Position numbers and translations under genes: made by a program | The notes under the pieces: generated by a model | Told to the model about the DNA's origin: nothing | Databases searched by the model: none | Seen by the model: only the letters and a program-made list of their open reading frames with translations | NCBI RefSeq assembly: GCF_021462415.1 | Contig: NZ_JAKEDS010000004.1 | Span: 1 to 64,000, forward strand | Reading direction: 5' to 3' | Length of the DNA stretch: 64,000 nucleotides | Source: Rhodohalobacter sp. 614A | GTDB taxonomy: Bacteria > Bacteroidota > Rhodothermia > Balneolales > Balneolaceae | In this document: one piece after another, positions 19,365-29,401 of the stretch | Layout: each line of letters opens with the position of its first letter | Numbering within the stretch: the stretch's first letter is position 1

Positions 19365-19732
19365 CAGTTGAAATCCTTTAGAAGGTCTTGAGCAATTTTT
19401 CTGTTATACTCAAAAGCGAAATTTTTGTAGTTAATCATATCCACAATTGTACCGATAAAGCAAAGTCCGCACGTCAATAAATAAAGAATTCCCATGCCGA
19501 TATGGCCTACAAAAAACCTGTGGATTCCGGCAACTCCAAAAAGTCCGATCAGTGCCAATACCAAAAGAAGAATGGGATCCTTTCTCCTGGATCTATAGAT
19601 ATTTGAAAACATTTTAGCTTCCTCTTCGGGCATATCTTCAATAATGCGGCCAATATATTCGGATTCATCTCCTTCAAGCTCGGGCAGATATTCAAATATT
19701 TTCTTCATTTTTCTCAGTTCTTTTGAATTCAT
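19364..19732 (-). CDS. TM2-domain membrane protein
   Basis: 122-residue protein with a cytoplasmic N-terminus and a TM2 domain: two helices around LIGLFGVAGIHRFFVGHIG and GILYLLTCGLCFIGTIVDM. TM2 proteins are common in this phylum and their role is not known. The start overlaps the end of the DUF2752 gene by about 40 bases; a second Met (19708, MKKIFEYLPEL) would cut this overlap to 17 bases. It forms a three-gene unit with the DUF2752 gene upstream and the HD gene downstream. Confidence 0.85.
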   Translation of the reverse strand: MNSKELRKMKKIFEYLPELEGDESEYIGRIIEDMPEEEAKMFSNIYRSRRKDPILLLVLALIGLFGVAGIHRFFVGHIGMGILYLLTCGLCFIGTIVDMINYKNFAFEYNRKIAQDLLKDFN

Positions 19733-20018
19733 AATTTCGACGAAGAATTGAACCTATTCTCGCCAGAATGATCAGTATTGCAAACAATCCTAACGGGTGC
19801 GATTGAAAGGATGCCGACAGATTACCGCGTGCAGCAAATGCTATCGACTTACCCAATCCGCATCCCGGACAAAAATCAAATCCAAGTCTGTCAATCGGAC
19901 ATATAGATGGTGCTTGACTGAAAGGATCCAAAAAAGCCATTAATAACAAGCCGGATATTAGTGCTATCCATTCAAAATGCAAAAAAAAGTAATATTTGAA
20001 TGGTTCTCTGCCAGACAT
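19692..20018 (-). CDS. DUF2752 membrane protein
   Basis: 108-residue integral membrane protein. The conserved DUF2752 core is visible: CPIDRLGFDFCPGCGLGKS, then the amphipathic region and a second helix (LGLFAILIILARIGSIL). The three cysteines (C, then CPGC) may bind metal or form a disulphide. Function unknown. In this phylum DUF2752 genes very often sit beside TM2 genes, as here. Confidence 0.82.
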   Translation of the reverse strand: MSGREPFKYYFFLHFEWIALISGLLLMAFLDPFSQAPSICPIDRLGFDFCPGCGLGKSIAFAARGNLSASFQSHPLGLFAILIILARIGSILRRNYEFKRTEKNEENI

Positions 20019-20065
20019 GATTATATTTAATGCGCAATATTTTTATTTAAAATAATACAGGATTA

Positions 20066-22099
20066 ATGCATTCTTCAATACGAATTACAAACAGAATTGT
20101 TTGTCTTATTTTTTTAATCATTTTGGCTTCACCCTATGTTAGTGTCGCACAAATAGTATCGAGTGATACTTTATCTGCAGAGCTTGAGGAAATTCGTGTT
20201 GAAGCTGCCCACTCTTCCATCACAATCGGGAAAGCTCCGATGGCTCTTTCATACCTGATTCGAGGCTCGGGCGATCTTGCCTCCAGACCGGCCGCCACGA
20301 TGGACGAACTCACGCATACCATTCCGGGAATTTTCATCAGCAACCGGGAAAATTATGCTTTAGGTGAACGCCTGACAATTCGTGGTTTAGGCTGGAGAAC
20401 CCAATTTGGAGTACGCGGAACCCAGGTTATTTTGGATAACATTCCACTCACCGTTGCCGACGGACAGACAATTATGAACATGATTGATCCATCCATGGTT
20501 CAGAGAATTGAATTACTCCGCGGACCTGCAGCAACTTTTTGGGGAAACTCCAGCGGTGGAGTCCTTGCATTATCAACAAAACCGCCGGCTGACGCACCCT
20601 CCGTTCGATATCGGGGATATGGCGGGTCCTTCAGCACGATTAAACAAGAGCTGGAACTAAACAGTACAATTGGAAATACCCGTGTGTATGGATATGGTAC
20701 TTATTTCGAAACCAACGGCTATCGAAACCACAGCGCAGCCCGACTTTACCGTGGCAGTTTGGGTTTTGAAAGGCCAATTTCTGATAACGGAAATTTTACT
20801 CTCCGGGTAGCATATACCGGAATGCCAAAAGCTCAGCACCCAGGATCGCTGACTAAAGAGGATGCCGAAGACACTCCACGCAATGCAACCCCTAATTTTG
20901 TTGAGAATAAAGCGGGAAAACAGTTCGATCAGGCAATGATCGGCACATCCTATATTCACCAATTCAGTTCCGGTATTCTGGATGTTTCTGCCCATGGAAC
21001 TTACCGCGATCTTCAAAATCCGCTGACTTTCGGAGTCGTCAATCTGGAGCGGTATGCAGGTGGTATACGGTCTACTTACCAGTTTAACACGCTGCCGTTT
21101 GATTTTCAGATTGGCGCTGAGATGAAAATTCAAAATGATGACCGGCTCGAAACAAACAATGTGAATGGGGAGTCCGGCAATGAGATAACACTTCAACAAG
21201 AAGAGCAGGTATTTAACCGGGCTTTATCAACAAGAGTTTCCATTCCTTTGAGTGAAGTCTTTTCAGTAAGTGCAGGGGCACGCGCGGATTGGCTGGATTT
21301 TGAAACGCCAAAATCTCTTGATGATGACCAAACAGGGTCACGTACTTTCTTTGCGATCAATCCAAGTATAGGACTGTTGTACTACCAGAATAATACTTCT
21401 CTTTATGCTAATTTGAGTACCTCTTTTGAATCACCAACCACTACAGAATTGGTCAACCGGCCCGAGGGAGGAGCCGGTTTTAATCAATCTATAGAGCCGG
21501 AAAAAACAATAAGCCTGGAATCGGGTATTCGCGGAAGGACGCCCCGCTTAAGCTACGATGTGGCTATGTATGGAATGAGAGTGGATAATATTTTGGTACC
21601 CAGCGAACTCCCAAACGGGGCTGTTTACTATCAAAATGAAGGGCAAACCATTCATTATGGTACGGAAATGGGGCTCGCATATAATAGCAATAAGAACATT
21701 GGCGTACGTCTCATGCTTAATTTATTGACAGCCACATTTGACGGCGGCGAATATGACGGCAATCAGCTTCCCGGTGTTGCACCATTCCGCGCTGGCGTAA
21801 CGTTGAATTATACTCCGGGTGATCATCATTTCAGCATTGACAGCGAATGGGTAAGCAAATACTATGCAGACAGTGGGAATACTTCTTCTAATAGTGGATA
21901 TGGTCTGTTCCATTTTCGCTGGACGTTGCAGGTCCCACAAGTCTTTGAATCGGGAACCATCCGGCCATTTATCGCTGTCAACAACATATTGAATACGCGA
22001 TATAACAGCTCTGTTTTTGTGAATGCATTTGGCAGCAGATACTTTGAACCGGGCAGCAGCCGTAACTTCAGAGCTGGTATCCAGTTAAGCTTTAATTAA
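20066..22099 (+). CDS. TonB-dependent outer-membrane receptor
   Basis: Outer-membrane gated channel that imports a ligand with energy from TonB. Signal peptide (LIFLIILASPYVSVAQ), then a TonB-box-like stretch (EEIRVEAA), a plug domain with LTIRGLGWRTQFGVRG and RIELLRGPAATFWGNSSGG, and a 22-strand barrel ending in SRNFRAGIQLSFN. There is no CarboxypepD_reg extension, so it is not SusC-like. At 677 residues it is close to siderophore or small-molecule receptors. No neighbouring transport genes reveal the ligand. Confidence 0.9.
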   Translation: MHSSIRITNRIVCLIFLIILASPYVSVAQIVSSDTLSAELEEIRVEAAHSSITIGKAPMALSYLIRGSGDLASRPAATMDELTHTIPGIFISNRENYALGERLTIRGLGWRTQFGVRGTQVILDNIPLTVADGQTIMNMIDPSMVQRIELLRGPAATFWGNSSGGVLALSTKPPADAPSVRYRGYGGSFSTIKQELELNSTIGNTRVYGYGTYFETNGYRNHSAARLYRGSLGFERPISDNGNFTLRVAYTGMPKAQHPGSLTKEDAEDTPRNATPNFVENKAGKQFDQAMIGTSYIHQFSSGILDVSAHGTYRDLQNPLTFGVVNLERYAGGIRSTYQFNTLPFDFQIGAEMKIQNDDRLETNNVNGESGNEITLQQEEQVFNRALSTRVSIPLSEVFSVSAGARADWLDFETPKSLDDDQTGSRTFFAINPSIGLLYYQNNTSLYANLSTSFESPTTTELVNRPEGGAGFNQSIEPEKTISLESGIRGRTPRLSYDVAMYGMRVDNILVPSELPNGAVYYQNEGQTIHYGTEMGLAYNSNKNIGVRLMLNLLTATFDGGEYDGNQLPGVAPFRAGVTLNYTPGDHHFSIDSEWVSKYYADSGNTSSNSGYGLFHFRWTLQVPQVFESGTIRPFIAVNNILNTRYNSSVFVNAFGSRYFEPGSSRNFRAGIQLSFN

Positions 22100-22375
22100 A
22101 AAATGCCGGACTGGTCCATCTATCGATACTTCATTTTCAATCATAAATCCCTTTTTTTCCGCTCAAAGTCCATCAAAACAACTGCAAAAATTTACCTATT
22201 TTAACACTTACTTTACATCAATTTAACTCATTTCTCATTGTATTTTCTGAACTTACGATGATTATTGCGAAATAGGTTCTAACAAAGTATTTTAGCGATT
22301 GATGGTTTTGGTTTCACAAAATGAAATCAAGCTGTTGTAACTATCAATGGGAACTTAGTTAGATGGGATTTATTT
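22100..22375 (+). other. Long leader region of the cold-shock gene
   Basis: No open frame is seen here. The 276 AT-rich bases before the cold-shock gene would provide the long 5' untranslated leader usual for csp mRNAs, but I could not define a promoter or a specific structure. Confidence 0.35.
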
Positions 22376-22591
22376 ATGGAAAACCGTGAAGTAGGAACTG
22401 TTAAATGGTTTCATAATGGTAAAGGTTATGGGTTCATAACCAGGGAAGATGGTGAAGACGTATTCGTGCACTATTCAGAGATCCAAAGCGATGGATTCAG
22501 AAAGCTGACCGAAGGAGAAAAAGTTGAATTTACAATTGCTGATGGCGAGAAAGGCCTGCAGGCTAAAGAAGTTATTCAACTCCAACAGTAG
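22376..22591 (+). CDS. Cold-shock protein (CspA family)
   Basis: 71-residue single OB-fold protein that binds single-stranded RNA/DNA and melts mRNA structure in the cold. The RNP1 motif (GKGYGFIT) and RNP2 motif (DVFVHYS) are intact, and [14 protein letters not shown] is the family N-terminus. Probably autoregulated through its leader. Confidence 0.93.
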   Translation: MENREVGTVKWFHNGKGYGFITREDGEDVFVHYSEIQSDGFRKLTEGEKVEFTIADGEKGLQAKEVIQLQQ

Positions 22592-22636
22592 TTTTTTGAA
22601 GATACGCCTGTTATTTGATTTTATTCTCACCTATTT

Positions 22637-22963
22637 GTGATGCAGTGGCTTAAACACATTACTGTAGATTTGATTGCCACAATAGTCATTGCTATTGTTG
22701 TTTTTTTTGAAGAAACAATTGCGTTGGAATATGTGCTGTATGTATATACCGGCCTAATGGTACTGGCTCGTGCATTTACATTATTTAATCAAAATTTCAG
22801 GTCTATTACGAAAAGAAAAACCGAAAGTGCACCGGCGTGGATGTATCACGTACTCTATTTTTTAAATGTTGCATTCCTGGCCTATGGGATGTATTACATC
22901 ACCGCCGGTGGATGGGTTTTTATATGGGGTGTTGCCTATTATGTTAATAGGCAACAATCTTAA
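22637..22963 (+). CDS. Small membrane protein of unknown function
   Basis: 108 residues with about four hydrophobic segments: LIATIVIAIVVFFEETIAL, VLYVYTGLMVLARAF, WMYHVLYFLNVAFLAYG and WVFIWGVAYYV. There is a charged loop (TKRKTES) in the middle. No family was recognised. It starts 45 bases after the cold-shock gene on the same strand and may be read through from it. Confidence 0.65.
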   Translation: MMQWLKHITVDLIATIVIAIVVFFEETIALEYVLYVYTGLMVLARAFTLFNQNFRSITKRKTESAPAWMYHVLYFLNVAFLAYGMYYITAGGWVFIWGVAYYVNRQQS

Positions 22964-23155
22964 TGGTTAGCATTCTTTTCTTTCTGCAAATCATAACAAG
23001 TCTGTAACATTTATCGCGCAAGCGTACGATTCTGCCTATAAATAAGTTCATAATCAGTAGATTAGTCACGCGTTGAATTAACAGACAATCTTTCCCTCGT
23101 GAATGCAATTTAAACCGGTTTTGTTCTGGCCGCAACAAACGTCAAACATCGAATT

Positions 23156-23734
23156 ATGAAATTACCTCACATATTCTTTCTCTCATTTCTTGTTCTCCTC
23201 TTTTTTCTTTCCTGGACCTCATTGGGGCAAAGTCAGGAAGTAAATGAGGAAGGACACAAACATTTTTTGAATAGCATAACATATACCGAAGCGATGAGCG
23301 AATCATACGACAAAGATAAAGTGGTACGATCGGAAGATGAATGGAAAAATAGACTCTCTTCAGAAGAATTCAGAATATTACGGAAAAAAGGTACCGAAAT
23401 TCCCTTCATTAATGAACATAACGGCAATTACGAAACCGGAGTTTATCTTTGCAAGGCTTGTGGACAACCTCTTTTTCACTCCGAAACCAAATACAAAAGC
23501 GGAACCGGCTGGCCAAGCTTTTACGCCCCTGTTGAGGAAGATGCGGTTGAGGAAAAAGAAGACAACAGCTTTTTTATGACGCGAACTGAAATTGTCTGTA
23601 GTCGTTGCGATTCACATATCGGTCATGTTTTTGACGATGGCCCCAAACCAACAGGCCTTCGATATTGCATGAATTCAGCTGCTTTACATTTTGTGCCGAA
23701 AGACTCAGAAAAAACAGCTCAGAGCAACCACTAA
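23156..23734 (+). CDS. msrB: Exported peptide-methionine (R)-S-oxide reductase
   Basis: Reduces the R-epimer of methionine sulphoxide in oxidised proteins. An N-terminal signal (LSFLVLLFFLSWTS) places it in the periplasm or anchored to the membrane. The MsrB domain has two zinc-binding CxxC pairs (CKAC and CSRC), the substrate-binding SGTGWPSFY, and the catalytic Cys in RYCMNSAAL. Full length at 192 residues. A terminator follows at 23771-23802. Confidence 0.94.
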   Translation: MKLPHIFFLSFLVLLFFLSWTSLGQSQEVNEEGHKHFLNSITYTEAMSESYDKDKVVRSEDEWKNRLSSEEFRILRKKGTEIPFINEHNGNYETGVYLCKACGQPLFHSETKYKSGTGWPSFYAPVEEDAVEEKEDNSFFMTRTEIVCSRCDSHIGHVFDDGPKPTGLRYCMNSAALHFVPKDSEKTAQSNH

Positions 23735-23770
23735 TCTGATTCTCGATTACTACAGCTTAGAAAATAATTC

Positions 23771-23802
23771 AAGGCTATCGAGCATTATCGGTAGCCTTTT
23801 TT
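23771..23802 (+). terminator. Rho-independent terminator after msrB
   Basis: AAGGCTATCG (23771-23780) pairs with CGGTAGCCTT (23789-23798), including one G-U pair, around an 8-base loop. A T-run follows to 23802. Confidence 0.8.
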
Positions 23803-23865
23803 GTTGTACTTGTCTACAAGATTCTATTCTTTTGATGGACATCAAATAACATTGATATAAATTTT

Positions 23866-24426
23866 ATGGACAAACAATTATCCAATGTAAAGGCCCGAAC
23901 TCTTGTAGAAGCTCAATTCAATCCGCGGATCAAAACATATATCAATATCTCGGTTATCCTGATCTGCTGTCTGACCATCATTGGGATTATCATTATTCCT
24001 TTTTGGCTGATCTTTGGAAGAATGTATTTGAAACGCTATTTCAACAGCCTTTTTTGTGAACTGACCACCCGGTCTTTGAAGTTCAAGAAAGGAGTCCTTT
24101 TCCAGGTAGAACGCACTATTCCTCTCGATAAAATCCAGGATTTAACCTTTCGCGAAGGTCCTCTTCTCCGATACTTTGGTTTGAGTACTTTGAAAATAGA
24201 AACAGCGGGACAAAGTGCCCAGGGAGGCACAGACATGTCTCTGATTGGCATTGTGGATGCGAGGGAATTCAGAGAACAAGTGATTGATCAGCGGGACAGA
24301 ATTACCGATTTGGGATCGTCTTCATCATCAAAAAAATTAACCACTACTCCGAAGGACAGCGACTCAGATGATACCCTGAAAGCCATTCTCGAAACGCTTC
24401 AAAGAATAGAGAAGAAAATTCAGTAA
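23866..24426 (+). CDS. Bacterial PH-domain (YdbS-like) membrane protein
   Basis: 186 residues: two hydrophobic segments near the N-terminus (ININISVILICCLTIIGII then IPFWLIFG), followed by a bPH2/membrane-flanked domain (LTTRSLKFKKGVLFQVERTIPLDKIQDLTFREGPLLRYFG), a Ser-rich linker and a short C-terminal coiled coil (LKAILETLQRIEKKIQ). Function is not established for this family. It faces the SNF transporter gene, with about 40 bases between stops. Confidence 0.8.
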   Translation: MDKQLSNVKARTLVEAQFNPRIKTYINISVILICCLTIIGIIIIPFWLIFGRMYLKRYFNSLFCELTTRSLKFKKGVLFQVERTIPLDKIQDLTFREGPLLRYFGLSTLKIETAGQSAQGGTDMSLIGIVDAREFREQVIDQRDRITDLGSSSSSKKLTTTPKDSDSDDTLKAILETLQRIEKKIQ

Positions 24427-24469
24427 GCTTAGCCAACCAATGCGTAGATATGATTAAAGGATGACTACT

Positions 24470-25978
24470 TTAATTCAGAATCGTTTTATCAGCAATTTTT
24501 GAATTGTAAAGTTTGAATAGAAGCATCACTACTCCCCACTGAACAAAAACGGTAGCTACTGAAAACGGACTGAGCGGATTGTACCAGGTATCCGGCGCAT
24601 ATACGGCCGCACTTAGATAAATCCACCAAACAAGAAGCGTTACCACTTCCACAGGTATCACATATTTGATAATGAAGGTCCACCAATACCCCAGTTTCAC
24701 TCGGCTTTCCGCGGTATTAACAAGTGTATTTCTGAATTCATTAGCCCCAAAGCGGATCACGGCAAACGAAATAAATCCGCCGGAAATCATCAAACCTACG
24801 CCCCAAACAAAGTCTTGATTGGCGAGAATATCTACAGAAATGGCTGAAGGCAATCCAAATAAAAATCCTACAATACATACTCCAATTGTAGCTTTTTTCC
24901 GTGTTATACCCATATCGATAAACACTTTTGTGGCGAGTTCAATCATTGAAATGAGTGAACTGAATGCCGCGAACGTGAGCCCAAGAAAAAAGAGAATCGC
25001 AAAAATACGCCCGCCAGTCATTTCATTAAAAAGCTGTGGCATCCACATGAACGTAAGACCTGTTGAAGCTGGTCCCGACGTTCTCATGACTTCCAGAATT
25101 TCTCCGTCACTCATTTGAGATCCCAGTGTGCCGAAAACTGTTGAAAATATAATGACAGCAGCCATCAATGATATCAGGTTGTTCCCGATACCGGTTTGAA
25201 AAGCGCTAATGGTAATATCATCCTGTTTCCGCATATAGGCCCCGTACGTAAGGATTAATCCCCAGGCGGCACCGGTATCCCAGGCATTTTGTGTAAGAGC
25301 CTCAAGCCAAACACCGGGTTCTTTCAATGTTGACCAATCGGGCGTAAACAGATAAGCAATCCCGGCACCACTTCCTGATAATGTGAGAGCTTTAATCAAA
25401 GAAATGATTAATACCACCAGAAGAGACGGAATCAAAATCATGTTAATTCGCTCAATGCTCTTCACTCCTTTTAAAATGACCAGTCCTCCCAGAAATATCA
25501 TCAGTGCATGCAAAATGGATGGAAGTGTTGAGCTTTGAAAACCCGACCAAACCATATCCGCATGTTCAACAGAGTCCGGAAGTACAGAGAAAACGGATTC
25601 GATCAGGTAATAGACACACCATCCGGCAACTACGCTGTAGTAAAACATAATGGCTGTGGCTACAAACCCAATAAAACTTCCCATCCAGGCAGAGTTCTTG
25701 CCAACCATTTTAATATAGGATCCGATAACTCCTTTCCGTCCATTTCTACCCATTCCATATTCGGCAATGATCAGAGGAATCGACCAGATGAAAAGAAATG
25801 TAATCCAGGCAATCAGGAAGGCACCGGCTCCGGTATCGCCCCCATTTTGAGCTGCAATGCGGGGAAATCGCCAAATATTACCCGTACCAACTGCGATTCC
25901 CAAAACGCTTAAAATCAGTCCCCATTTAGTGGAAAAACGTTCTTTCGGAAGATTACTGCCCTTTGCTTGCAAATCCAT
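24470..25978 (-). CDS. SNF-family sodium-dependent transporter (second paralogue)
   Basis: 502-residue Na+-coupled symporter of the SNF family. The TM1 motif reads GIAVGTGNIWRFPRIAAQ, with about 12 transmembrane segments after it. It is longer at the C-terminus than the paralogue at 4961-6307 and has WRFP where that protein has WAFP, so substrates may differ. Monocistronic; its start faces the DUF2723 gene across a 350-base divergent promoter region. Confidence 0.92.
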   Translation of the reverse strand: MDLQAKGSNLPKERFSTKWGLILSVLGIAVGTGNIWRFPRIAAQNGGDTGAGAFLIAWITFLFIWSIPLIIAEYGMGRNGRKGVIGSYIKMVGKNSAWMGSFIGFVATAIMFYYSVVAGWCVYYLIESVFSVLPDSVEHADMVWSGFQSSTLPSILHALMIFLGGLVILKGVKSIERINMILIPSLLVVLIISLIKALTLSGSGAGIAYLFTPDWSTLKEPGVWLEALTQNAWDTGAAWGLILTYGAYMRKQDDITISAFQTGIGNNLISLMAAVIIFSTVFGTLGSQMSDGEILEVMRTSGPASTGLTFMWMPQLFNEMTGGRIFAILFFLGLTFAAFSSLISMIELATKVFIDMGITRKKATIGVCIVGFLFGLPSAISVDILANQDFVWGVGLMISGGFISFAVIRFGANEFRNTLVNTAESRVKLGYWWTFIIKYVIPVEVVTLLVWWIYLSAAVYAPDTWYNPLSPFSVATVFVQWGVVMLLFKLYNSKIADKTILN

Positions 25979-26329
25979 GTAAATTTATAAAATTAAGTAA
26001 CACGATTGGGTTGATAATCATTTTTTAAGTCTTTGGCAAATGGCGGCCGATTATTGTTAAAAAATTATGCAAACCGAGCAAGATTCTATCAAAAAAATCA
26101 TCAGATGAGTGTTGAAACCCGTTATCATATTCTCAGCACATCTACTTATCCGCTGACTGGATTTGGAATTTTCAATTGTGCTTTCAAGAGTTGATTCGGT
26201 ATCTTTGCCAGTTCAGTCAATCGTTTAAAGTTTTAATGTAAGATATTTACAATTATCGTGTTGGCTGTCTCGTTATGACTTATTCAAAAAAATGCAGATC
26301 GTAAAACTAAAGCAACCATAAATCAGTCT
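25979..26329. other. Divergent intergenic region, no gene
   Basis: 351 bases between the divergent SNF transporter and DUF2723 genes. No open frame or RNA gene is seen. It holds the promoter-like element at 26176-26207 for the plus-strand gene. Confidence 0.6.
26176..26207 (+). promoter_or_regulatory. Bacteroidetes-type promoter for the DUF2723 gene
   Basis: TTG at 26176-26178 and TATCTTTG at 26200-26207 are separated by 21 bases, matching the -33 TTG / -7 TAnnTTTG pattern of Bacteroidetes housekeeping promoters. It would give a leader of about 115 bases. Confidence 0.5.
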
Positions 26330-29300
26330 ATGGATTTCTCTTCAATTTTCGCTACTCACAGAAAGCGAAACATTTTCTTTGCATCTATCAGCTTTATCTA
26401 TGCTTTTTTTGTCTACTTCCTGACTGTGGCACCTACCACGTCATTTTGGGATCCCGCTGAATATATTGCCATTGCACATACATTGCAGGTAGCCCATCCT
26501 CCGGGTTCACCCTTCTTTGCCCTTGTGGGACGAATTGTATCGATGTTCATGCCTACGGAGTATGTCGCTTTAAGCATCAATATGATCAGCGTGGTTGCAT
26601 CGGCATTTACAATCATGCTTCTTTATCTGATTATTGTTCGCTTGATTGAAGAGTGGCGCGGCCCTGCTGAAGAGATGGATTTTATGGACCAGGTGAGTAC
26701 TTACGGGGGGGCACTTCTGGGAGCACTCACCTTCACAGTGAGCCACACACAATGGTTTAATGCGGTTGAGGCAGAAATGTATGCCTCGTCCATGTGTTTA
26801 ACTGCACTTGTGGTTTGGCTTTCTTTGAAATGGTCTGCTAACCACGATCAACCTTATGCCGAACGCTGGCTGATACTCATTGCATATCTTTTCGGAATTG
26901 GAATCGGTGTTCACCTTCTCAACTTACTCGCTTTGTTCTTTGTAGCAATGATTATTTACTACAAGAAAGTCGAGTTTTCTATTCCTTCTTTTTTAATGAT
27001 GGCCGGGATTGCCGTTCTCGGATTTTTATCGGTTTATCCAGGCATTGTTATCTGGCTTCCTAATCTTGCCGGACAGATTGGCCCGGCCACCTATGACCTG
27101 ATTGGACCGATCACTTTTATTGTGATTGTTGTAGCAGCACTGGCATATGGCATTTATTATACGCATACACACGGTCATCGCCTGATAAATATGATTCTCC
27201 TGGCATATGCCATGATTATTATCGGCTATTCCAGTTATGCACTGGTTATTATCCGTTCGCAGGCCGGTCCGCCTATTGATGAAAATGACCCCTCAACCGT
27301 TGAAGCATTTGTGAGTTATCTCAGCCGGGATCAGTATGGGCAGTCTCCCCTTTTGATGGGTAATACTTTCGACAATTCCATCGGAGCGATCGACCGTGAA
27401 GATGAAGTGCTCTTCCCACGACGGCATTCAGCACAGCCGCAGCACATGCAGTACTACTCCAATTTTGATTCCGACCTGGACTATTTCCTCGGTTACCAGG
27501 TTAACCACATGTATGTGCGATACTTTAACTGGAATTTCATTGGGCGCGAAGCCGATATTCAGGATACCGGTTGGTACTCGGGATTTTCAGAAACCAGGCA
27601 TTCCAACAATCCCGCTAACTCCGGCTATTTCTATCTGCCGCTCCTGATTGGCCTTTTCGGCTTCCTTTATCATTTCCGGAATGACTGGAAACGGGCGCTC
27701 TCCATTCTCGCACTGTTTCTGCTTACGGGCCTAGCGATCATTTTTTATCTAAATCAAACGCCTTATGAACCGCGCGAGCGGGACTACGCATATGTAGGTT
27801 CGTTTTTTGCATTTACAATATGGGTAGGGTTGGGAGCCGCCGGGATCATCGAAATGATTAAAGACGCTGTCGGGAACAGTAAACCTGTTGTTTTTCTTTC
27901 TATTGGAGTGATGTTTCTGGCCGTTCCCGGCTGGATGCTTGTTGAAAACTGGCCGAGCCATGACCGAAGTGAACTTTATGTGGCACGGGATTACGCTTAC
28001 AATCTTCTGCAATCTCTTGAAGAAAATGCCATCGTTTTTACAAACGGAGACAACGACACCTTCCCTCTTTGGTACTTACAGGAAGTGGAAGGGGTTCGTA
28101 CGGATGTACGGGTTGTTAACCTGAGCCTCCTCAATACCGATTGGTACATCAAACAACTTCGCGACCGGCAAACACACGAATCTCTGCCTCTCCCAATTAA
28201 TCTTTCCGATCAGGAAATTGAAGAGATGACATCTCAGCTTGAACTTTTCAATCCACAGGAGATTGTCATCCCGGTAGATAAGGATTTGCTATCCTCCGTA
28301 TTTGAAGCCAATCCCGACCAGCTTGAGGATTCAACCAGCCAGTTCTTCAGAGGTGGTGGACTGCCTGAGGATGTTGAACTCACTCCCATGCTGTATAATC
28401 AGTTGAGGATGGCAAAAGACTATTCCATCTCCGTTGATGAAATGGATGATGAAGTTCGATGGTATTTGGAAGGACGCTCCGCCGGACGCGACAGCCAAGG
28501 CAACGAACGGTTTTACCTGCAAACGCAGGATAAAATGATCCTCCACATTTTACAAAATAACCAATGGATACGACCAGTTTACTTTGCGAATACAGTTTCG
28601 AATTCGGGACAGTTAGGACTCCAGAATTTCTTTCAGTTTGAAGGAAAAGCATTCCGGATTGTACCAAAACAAAGGGAAGTCGGACCGTTCGGTTATGTTG
28701 ATCCCGAAGTACATGCCGACAGGCTTGAAAAATTCCGGTTTGAAAACTGGGATTCTCCCGACGCCTATTTCAATGAGAATATTCGCCGGATGCTTGGAAA
28801 CTATCGCTATGGATTTACACAGCTTGCCGATGCATATATGGAACGCGGTGATACAACCAGCGCCGCCCAGTGGCTGAAGTTTGGAGAAGATAAAATTCCG
28901 GTGCGCGAAATCGAGCATGACTGGACAATTCCAACGCTCTATGCTTACAGGTATATGCGAACCGGCGAAACAGATCGGGCCAACGATCTTTCAATGTTTA
29001 TAAGCGATCAGCTTCAGCGCGAACTTCGCTATGACATGCAGGAACTCGACGACCTTGAAAGCCAGTTAACCAGTCTTGAACAAGATATACAAATGGCACG
29101 CTCCAGAGCCCGAACAGACGAAGCCCAACAGCTGCGAAGCAGGCTCCAAAGGCTGGCTAACACACGGGAATCACTCGTTCAGAATATCAGCTTTTCGGTA
29201 AGCAGGCTAACAATTCTTCAGAATATTTTTTATGAAAATGATGAACTTGAAGCAGCCGATTTACTGCGAATGGAGGTAAATTCAATTACAGATGGACGGT

Positions 29301-29362
29301 TGGCATTGCCCGATTCCATAGGAGAAAGCCGTCAGCGAATAAGCCAGTTTGGTCTGAATTGA
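26330..29362 (+). CDS. DUF2723 multi-span membrane glycosyltransferase-like protein
   Basis: 1010 residues. The first ~540 form about 12 membrane helices with the DUF2723 signature at the N-terminus: FLTVAPTTSFWDPAEYIAIA and HPPGSPFFALVGRI, where the Asp/Glu pair in an early loop recalls GT-C enzymes. The second half is soluble with FTNGDNDTFPLWYLQ and a C-terminal helical repeat and coiled coil (about 850-1000). DUF2723 is shared with the eukaryotic protein O-mannosyltransferase TMEM260, so a lipid-linked-sugar glycosyltransferase role is plausible but not proven here. Confidence 0.85.
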   Translation: MDFSSIFATHRKRNIFFASISFIYAFFVYFLTVAPTTSFWDPAEYIAIAHTLQVAHPPGSPFFALVGRIVSMFMPTEYVALSINMISVVASAFTIMLLYLIIVRLIEEWRGPAEEMDFMDQVSTYGGALLGALTFTVSHTQWFNAVEAEMYASSMCLTALVVWLSLKWSANHDQPYAERWLILIAYLFGIGIGVHLLNLLALFFVAMIIYYKKVEFSIPSFLMMAGIAVLGFLSVYPGIVIWLPNLAGQIGPATYDLIGPITFIVIVVAALAYGIYYTHTHGHRLINMILLAYAMIIIGYSSYALVIIRSQAGPPIDENDPSTVEAFVSYLSRDQYGQSPLLMGNTFDNSIGAIDREDEVLFPRRHSAQPQHMQYYSNFDSDLDYFLGYQVNHMYVRYFNWNFIGREADIQDTGWYSGFSETRHSNNPANSGYFYLPLLIGLFGFLYHFRNDWKRALSILALFLLTGLAIIFYLNQTPYEPRERDYAYVGSFFAFTIWVGLGAAGIIEMIKDAVGNSKPVVFLSIGVMFLAVPGWMLVENWPSHDRSELYVARDYAYNLLQSLEENAIVFTNGDNDTFPLWYLQEVEGVRTDVRVVNLSLLNTDWYIKQLRDRQTHESLPLPINLSDQEIEEMTSQLELFNPQEIVIPVDKDLLSSVFEANPDQLEDSTSQFFRGGGLPEDVELTPMLYNQLRMAKDYSISVDEMDDEVRWYLEGRSAGRDSQGNERFYLQTQDKMILHILQNNQWIRPVYFANTVSNSGQLGLQNFFQFEGKAFRIVPKQREVGPFGYVDPEVHADRLEKFRFENWDSPDAYFNENIRRMLGNYRYGFTQLADAYMERGDTTSAAQWLKFGEDKIPVREIEHDWTIPTLYAYRYMRTGETDRANDLSMFISDQLQRELRYDMQELDDLESQLTSLEQDIQMARSRARTDEAQQLRSRLQRLANTRESLVQNISFSVSRLTILQNIFYENDELEAADLLRMEVNSITDGRLALPDSIGESRQRISQFGLN

Positions 29363-29401
29363 TCATAAAATTTAAAATGATTCTTTCAGATCGTATATTA
29401 C